NCBI GenBank assembly: GCA_021823945.1
Contig: JAKALW010000002.1
Coordinates: 1-18,836 of the forward strand
Direction of reading: 5' to 3'
Length of the DNA stretch: 18,836 bases
Source of the DNA: Microcaldota archaeon
GTDB taxonomy: Archaea; Micrarchaeota; Micrarchaeia; Anstonellales; VGKX01
The first letter of the stretch is position 1. Each line of letters begins with the position of its first letter. Both the position numbers and the translations under genes were made by a program. The notes beneath the pieces were generated by a model. The model was not told the origin of the DNA. It searched no databases and saw nothing but the letters and a program-made list of their open reading frames with translations. Positions 14,907-18,836 of the stretch are shown here, piece by piece.

Positions 14907-15734
14907 TCATGCCTTCTTTTCCCTTATTTCCTGGATTAGGAATTCGCCGGAATACGTGCCCAACGTGGCATTTGCGGGTATTACCGCCTTTATCCAGATG
15001 TCGTGCTCTTCCCCAAGCCTGTACATGGTGAAGGGCTTTGGATATTCGAACATGCCTGAAATGTTGCCTGTGCCATTGAAATGCACGTATACTGCGGAAT
15101 CCTGCTCATTTGTCAGCACCACAAGCCTTGCCGATGATTTGCCTTCGGAAATAGTGCCCAGGTTGAGCACATCCGCGCCCATTGTGATATTGAAGGCGAG
15201 CAATGACACATTGTTGCTCACAGTTATTGAGACAGGAACGCCCTTTTCAGCGGCTGTGCCGTTTGCCGGGATATAAACAGGCGTTTCGTTTTCCGAGGAG
15301 TTTGACGCGGGCGGGGCATACTCGATTACGCGGACAACTGTCTTTTTCTCGCCATACTGGTCTGCTGCCTCGAAAACGAACCTGTTTGGCCCCTCCACAA
15401 GAGTAAGGTTCACTGTGAAAGCCCTGTCAACGAGCCTGATTGGCCTGCCGCTGATTGCGAGCGTGGCATTCCTGTTCAATATGCCATGGATGGTGATGAG
15501 CGAGACATTTGATTGCGCAGGGACGTCGATGAGCGAGATGTCAAGTGGCGTAAGATTGGCAGGCAGGGCAGGCTGGCTGGAATTTAGCGCAGGAGTGCCA
15601 TTGCCCGCGGGTCCAGTTCCAGTAGTAGTATTATTGCCCATTGGAATCGAGGGGGTTTGGACGCAGCCAAGCAGGAGCAATGAAAACACGGCAATTAGGG
15701 CAATGGTTAGGATTCCAGAGTATTCGGATTTCAT
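14907..15734 (-). CDS. surface lipoprotein with glucodextranase-B-like and Ig-like domains
   Basis: Start at ATG 15734, preceded by GGGTG (15741-15745, minus strand) with six bases of spacing; the GTG at 15743 is inside that site. The protein has 275 residues and opens with a lipoprotein signal ending in LLLLGC, with Cys24 as the probable lipid-attached residue. A Pro/Thr/Asn linker leads to a bacterial-Ig/glucodextranase-B-like domain (NATLAISGRPIRL, then VEGPNRFVFEAADQYGE), then a C-terminal beta domain ending in TYSGEFLIQE. The same layout occurs in the next lipoprotein upstream, so the two are paralogues. No catalytic residues are seen; binding or scaffold function on the cell surface is likely. 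Confidence 0.85.
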   Translation of the reverse strand: MKSEYSGILTIALIAVFSLLLLGCVQTPSIPMGNNTTTGTGPAGNGTPALNSSQPALPANLTPLDISLIDVPAQSNVSLITIHGILNRNATLAISGRPIRLVDRAFTVNLTLVEGPNRFVFEAADQYGEKKTVVRVIEYAPPASNSSENETPVYIPANGTAAEKGVPVSITVSNNVSLLAFNITMGADVLNLGTISEGKSSARLVVLTNEQDSAVYVHFNGTGNISGMFEYPKPFTMYRLGEEHDIWIKAVIPANATLGTYSGEFLIQEIREKKA

Positions 15735-15790
15735 GCAAAACACCCAAAATATGATTATGTCAGACTATTGCACGGATTATGGAGCCGAGG

Positions 15791-15800
15791 CTATAAAAAG
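15791..15800 (-). promoter_or_regulatory. TATA box of the 14907-15734 lipoprotein gene
   Basis: CTTTTTATAG on the minus strand lies about 60 bases upstream of ATG 15734, giving a leader of roughly 30-40 bases that contains the GGGTG ribosome-binding site. Confidence 0.55.
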
Positions 15801-15852
15801 ATTTCAAATTAGCAGGCTGGAAGGGAAAAAAGAAAAATAGGAAAGGGAAGGC

Positions 15853-16635
15853 TTAGGAAGCCTGGCCCCTCGTTTCCGTCAGGATTATGCTGCCCGTCCT
15901 TTCGCCAAATATTGTGCCTGCGGGGACTGTAATGGAAACCTCAACCGCCCTGACTTCGCCGTTCTTGAAAAGGGTTATTGGCGCAATCGGGTTTATCATG
16001 TTTCCCGCGTCGCCTGTCGTATTGAACTCTATGTGGACCGGCGAGTTCTCATTGTTTGATAGCTGCATTGTTGCCACGGACGTGCTGCCAGGGAGGACGT
16101 TCAGGAACTCTACCCTGCCGTCAACTGCCTTGAAGCTGGATGGCGTAACGCCCACTGATACGTAGAGCGGCACCTCGTTGGTGGTCACCACCCCGTTTGC
16201 CGGGACATAAGTGTCGTCAAGCTTCTGGGGCGGCGCCGGGACTGTGTATGTCACGCTCCTGGTGACGGTGTTCTTGTTGTTGGAGCTGTCGGCCGACACA
16301 ATGACGATGGTATTGGCGCCCTCTGTCAGGGAGACCGTGGAGCTGAATGTGCCGTCTGCGGCAACGTCAACTGCAGCGCCGTTGATTGTGACAAAAGCGC
16401 CCGCCTCAGTAGTGCCTGAAACCGCGACTGATGACGCATTAGTGTCTGAGGGCACATTCACTGTCAGGAGGGGAGGAGTTATGTCCTTGGGCTTTGCAGG
16501 CGCCGCCGGAGTCGTGTTCGCAGCGGGCGCAGCTGGCGTTGACGGCTGCTGCACCGGAGGCGCGGGCTGTTGCTGCGCGCAGCCGAAAAACAGCATTGCC
16601 GTGATGAACAATGCGAAAAACAGTTTCATATTCAT
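15853..16635 (-). CDS. surface lipoprotein, paralogue of the adjacent lipoprotein
   Basis: A 260-residue lipoprotein starting at ATG 16635, four bases after the stop of the upstream gene and nine bases after GAGG; the two are clearly one operon. The signal ends in LFFGC with Cys19 as the lipid site. After a Pro/Ala/Gln linker comes a glucodextranase-B/Big_9-like domain with hallmark sequences VSGTTEAGAFVTING and LTEGANTIVIVSAD. A C-terminal beta domain follows (VPANGVVTTNEVPLYVSV, then VPAGTIFGERTGSIILTE). Length, order of domains and the shared VPANG/IPANG hinge show a duplication with the 14907-15734 gene. Function is unknown. Starting the frame at 16764 would overlap the upstream gene and give an implausible basic leader. 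Confidence 0.86.
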   Translation of the reverse strand: MNMKLFFALFITAMLFFGCAQQQPAPPVQQPSTPAAPAANTTPAAPAKPKDITPPLLTVNVPSDTNASSVAVSGTTEAGAFVTINGAAVDVAADGTFSSTVSLTEGANTIVIVSADSSNNKNTVTRSVTYTVPAPPQKLDDTYVPANGVVTTNEVPLYVSVGVTPSSFKAVDGRVEFLNVLPGSTSVATMQLSNNENSPVHIEFNTTGDAGNMINPIAPITLFKNGEVRAVEVSITVPAGTIFGERTGSIILTETRGQAS

Positions 16636-16639
16636 TTTA

Positions 16640-17983
16640 TCAATCCTCTTCGTCTTTTTGTTTCTGGGCAGGCGCAGGAGGCTGCGCTCCTTGCGCGCCC
16701 GTGTCACCTGGTGCAGGCGCCTGTTCCTGTGCAGCGCCTTCTTTTTTCTTGCCAAAGAAAACAAAGTAAATTGCCGCGAATACGACCAACGCGGCGCCGA
16801 TTATGATAAAGTTCATGTCAAAGCCGCCGCTTGGCTGCTCCGGCTGCGTGCCGCTCTGGTTTTGCCCTGGCTGGGTCGGATTCTGGCCCCCAGTTCCAGG
16901 CTGGGTCGTGTTCCCCGCGGGCGTTTCCGTAATCTTGGACACGACTTCAAGCGTGAAATCCTTGGTTACCTTCTTGCCGTTGTAGTCCAATTCGATTTCA
17001 GCGTTGTATGCGCCGTATGCGAGGCTTGTGGTGTCGACATAGACAAGGAAGTCCTTTGTTTCCCAGCCCGGGACCGCCATTGTTGCGCTCGGGACAGTCT
17101 CGACAACTGCGGTCTTGCCGTCAGAGCCGAAAATCCTCAAAAGCGCGTTTGCCGAAATGGGTTCGTTCCATGTGCTATCAATCGGAATCTTGTAAGGCTG
17201 GATTGACCCGCCAAGTATCTGGGTGGGCGGTGGGGCGATGTCAAGGGATTCCTCGCCAACGCGGATTACGCTTTTGGCGACAGAGGAATTGTTGGCGCCC
17301 CACGATATCCAAGCCTCAACAGGGTAAGAGCCTGTCTTCGGCGCATTCCATACCATGCTGAAATCAGTGGATGTTGCGAGCGGGATGTCCGCTGAGTCCG
17401 ATTGGAGATTGTCAATCACGGCGCCGGAGTTGTCAAATACAGTAGCGTATGCCTTTGCGCCAGATATGGGCAAGGAGCCCTTGTTTGCGCCCGTGACAGT
17501 GAGGGATACTGCCTTGTCCACGACTTTCACGCCGCTGACTTGTGCGTCCACATACGCGTCCGGGTAGGGCCTATCAACAAAAATAACGTAATTGAGCGCC
17601 ACTGCTATGCCAAACGTGGCGCCATTGTCAGGAGCCTTTGTGGCGGTCACCAAGAGGCGCGTCTGCCCTGGCGGGAAATCGTCAGGAAGCCTGACCTCGT
17701 ATGTGACAGTGTAGGAGCCTCCCGGCGGGATTTTGAAAACCTTTTCTGAAGTAACAGTTACATAAGGGGACTGGGATATGGCGGTCATGTCGCCCGCAGT
17801 TATGTCAGAGTTTATGACATTGAAGCTGCCAGTGGCGACCTTGCCGCCGGACGCCGCGTCATAAGTCAGGCTGCCGGATGCAGGCGATATCGCGGCTGAG
17901 ATTGGGTATGCCACGCCGGACAGCACAAGCATGAATGCGATTGCAAGCGCAAAATATGAAAACGCAGGGATTTTTCGTCTCAT
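16640..17983 (-). CDS. membrane-anchored beta-domain surface protein with acidic cytoplasmic tail
   Basis: Start at ATG 17983 (TTG 17986 is also open); a TATA-like AATAATATAT at 18001-18010 suggests a leaderless transcript. The 447 residues begin with a signal peptide (about 1-30). Two or three beta-sandwich domains follow, including a pilus-assembly/NEW3-like part near the N-terminus (VFKIPPGGSYTVTYEV, LPDDFPPGQTRLLVT). A Pro/Gln/Gly/Thr stalk (about 350-385), one transmembrane helix (FIIIGAALVVFAAIYFVFF) and a cytoplasmic tail rich in Ala, Pro and Gln that ends acidic complete it. It is the first gene of a two-gene unit with the lipoprotein that follows. Family similarity is by fold pattern only; function is unknown. 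Confidence 0.85.
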   Translation of the reverse strand: MRRKIPAFSYFALAIAFMLVLSGVAYPISAAISPASGSLTYDAASGGKVATGSFNVINSDITAGDMTAISQSPYVTVTSEKVFKIPPGGSYTVTYEVRLPDDFPPGQTRLLVTATKAPDNGATFGIAVALNYVIFVDRPYPDAYVDAQVSGVKVVDKAVSLTVTGANKGSLPISGAKAYATVFDNSGAVIDNLQSDSADIPLATSTDFSMVWNAPKTGSYPVEAWISWGANNSSVAKSVIRVGEESLDIAPPPTQILGGSIQPYKIPIDSTWNEPISANALLRIFGSDGKTAVVETVPSATMAVPGWETKDFLVYVDTTSLAYGAYNAEIELDYNGKKVTKDFTLEVVSKITETPAGNTTQPGTGGQNPTQPGQNQSGTQPEQPSGGFDMNFIIIGAALVVFAAIYFVFFGKKKEGAAQEQAPAPGDTGAQGAQPPAPAQKQKDEED

Positions 17984-18304
17984 CAAATATCAACTCGGAG
18001 ATATATTATTGCCAATAGTGCGCCGCGTGCCCATGCACAATGGCGCAAACCCCGGGAGAAATATCCTCGATATTCCAGGAAGGGCTGAGATATCTATTGT
18101 CGTGAACGGGTTTAAAAAGGTTTTGAAAAAACAGGATTTTTTTCAGACTTGTCCCGCAGGGCAAGCAGATGAAATTTTTGTTAAAAAATCCAGATTTGCC
18201 AGATAGGGCAAGCAGATGGAAAAAATTAGGCGGATTCCATTGGAAAATAAAGGAAAAAAGAAAGAAATGGTGGCGGGTTTTGGCCGCCCATTCAACCACT
18301 GGCA
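17984..18304. other. intergenic region with promoter and repeat-type hairpins
   Basis: A 321-base stretch with no convincing gene. The left end holds the TATA box (18001-18010) of the downstream membrane-protein gene. The middle holds duplicated hairpins and T/A runs that look like the end of the 18305 gene. Bases 18220-18300 contain nothing I can name. Confidence 0.6.
18134..18218 (-). terminator. duplicated terminator-like hairpins after the right-edge surface gene
   Basis: AGGGCAAGCAGATG occurs at 18158-18171 and again at 18205-18218. Each copy forms one arm of a small hairpin: CTTGTCC with GGGCAAG around CGCA, and TTGCC with GGCAA around AGATAG. On the minus strand each is followed by a run of T. 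In addition GGATTTTTT (18134-18142) pairs with AAAAAATCC (18183-18191). A tandem terminator is the simplest reading; the exact duplication is unusual. Confidence 0.45.
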
Positions 18305-18709
18305 TCAAACCTGCGTTGATGTGTAGGTGATTGTCGCTGAGTTCGCTGCTACAGGCGCGTCCGAAGGCACAAGCACTGTCACATAGGTGTAGACAGTGTC
18401 ATTGGAGTCCTGGAACATCAGCTTGTCGCAGGCAAGCGAGCCGGATGAGCCAAGCGCAAACCTGCCCGCGTATGCCACTGTGGTCACGCAAGAGCCCGGT
18501 TTCTTGTTCACGCTCCACATTGCCATTTCGGGATTTGTGCCTCCGACGAAGACCGAAGCGTTTTCAGAGGACGTGACATTGACTGAAACATTCACGTTTC
18601 CCTGGTTTTCGACTATGTAGCCAGTCACGCCGCCAGTCATGTTGCTTGACTCGTTTGTAAAGAGCCTGACGGAGCCCGCTGCTGGCGGGGATACAGGGAC
18701 ATAGCTCAA
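18305..18709 (-). CDS. C-terminal part of a secreted surface protein
   Basis: The open part reads through a beta-rich, Asn/Ser/Thr-rich domain (VRLFTNESS, IVENQGNVNVSVNV) with a Cys pair (GSCVTT and LACDKL) and ends in ITYTSTQV. Frequent N-x-S/T sequons indicate an exported glycoprotein. This resembles the NEW3/CARDB-like domains of the other surface proteins in this locus. The only in-frame start is TTG 18709, with no signal peptide and no ribosome-binding site, so this is not a complete gene. The same frame continues toward the window edge after one TAG (18764-18766), described separately. Confidence 0.7.
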   Translation of the reverse strand: MSYVPVSPPAAGSVRLFTNESSNMTGGVTGYIVENQGNVNVSVNVTSSENASVFVGGTNPEMAMWSVNKKPGSCVTTVAYAGRFALGSSGSLACDKLMFQDSNDTVYTYVTVLVPSDAPVAANSATITYTSTQV

Positions 18710-18836
18710 TGTGCTTGAGGAGGTGTTGCCACGCGTACAGGCCCAGGTGCCCGAGGTGCATTTCTATATAGTTGGGCGCGGCTCTGATCGCATGCTCGGC
18801 CATGCGGCTGGCCCATCTGTTACGGTGACGGGCAAA
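18710..18836 (-). pseudogene. upstream continuation of the surface protein, broken by one in-frame TAG
   Basis: Reading the minus strand from the right edge in the same frame gives VTVTDGPAAWPSM, then EPRPTI, then TAG at 18764-18766, then KCTSGTWACTRGN, running without another stop into the 18305-18709 frame. Both sides look like the same type of Thr/Ser-rich exported protein. A single-base change from TAC or CAG, a sequencing error or a genuine disruption would explain it. The gene continues beyond the window. Confidence 0.5.

Noticed and set aside
16211..17206. 331-codon open frame on the plus strand
   Set aside because: It runs opposite two well-supported minus-strand genes with signal peptides and a membrane helix; its translation is low-complexity and typical of an antisense shadow in GC-rich coding DNA.
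18764..18766. Genome-wide recoding of TAG (for example pyrrolysine)
   Set aside because: Three well-supported genes in the window end in TAG, and no pyrrolysine gene is seen; a local disruption or error is simpler.
18564..18803. 79-codon minus-strand ORF starting at ATG 18803
   Set aside because: It overlaps the surface-protein frame in another register, and its His/Cys/Arg-rich translation resembles a shadow; the surface-protein frame has the better composition.
1..18836. tRNA genes, rRNA, CRISPR arrays, insertion sequences
   Set aside because: I scanned both strands by eye for T-arm sequences, regularly spaced repeats and transposase motifs and found none that hold up.

Overview
The window looks like about 19 kb of archaeal chromosome of moderate GC. 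Archaeal markers are a FEN1-type flap endonuclease ending in a PCNA-binding motif, an MBF1-like regulator, a membrane-anchored LonB protease, an archaeal RibL-like FAD synthase and an archaeal-type asparaginyl-tRNA synthetase. Several genes start 20-30 bp downstream of a TATA-like box (leaderless), while others carry a GGTG ribosome-binding core. The many secreted, Asn/Thr-rich proteins of unknown function fit a DPANN-type lineage (for example Micrarchaeota or Diapherotrites). That placement is inference; no rRNA gene is present to test it.

Layout. 1-1848 (+): the C-terminal part of an MBF1-like protein, a small zinc-ribbon membrane protein, and FEN1. 1849-2880: an AT-rich block with a doubtful small ORF and a VapBC toxin-antitoxin pair (-) with a palindromic operator. 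2909-3958 (-): a protein with a 200-residue Q/S/P-rich tail followed by a Whirly-like single-stranded-DNA-binding domain. 3959-4259: a gene-free stretch rich in hairpins. 4260-8026 (+): PduO-type cobalamin adenosyltransferase, a DHH phosphoesterase, and a large secreted protein with four cystine-knot-like repeats. 8099-13668 (-): RibL-like nucleotidyltransferase, AsnRS, LonB and a TldE/PmbA-like protein. 13743-18836 (-): a run of cell-envelope proteins: a membrane-anchored Ig-like protein, two paralogous lipoproteins, a second membrane-anchored protein, and a surface protein interrupted by an in-frame TAG near the right edge.

How the genes may work together. The first part is information processing (transcription co-regulator, FEN1, a candidate ssDNA-binding protein). 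The last third is a dedicated envelope locus. The two most notable items are the archaeal Whirly-like protein and the tandem C-X6-C-X5-CC-X3-C-X(4-6)-C modules on a membrane-anchored surface protein. No tRNA, rRNA, insertion sequence or CRISPR array was seen.
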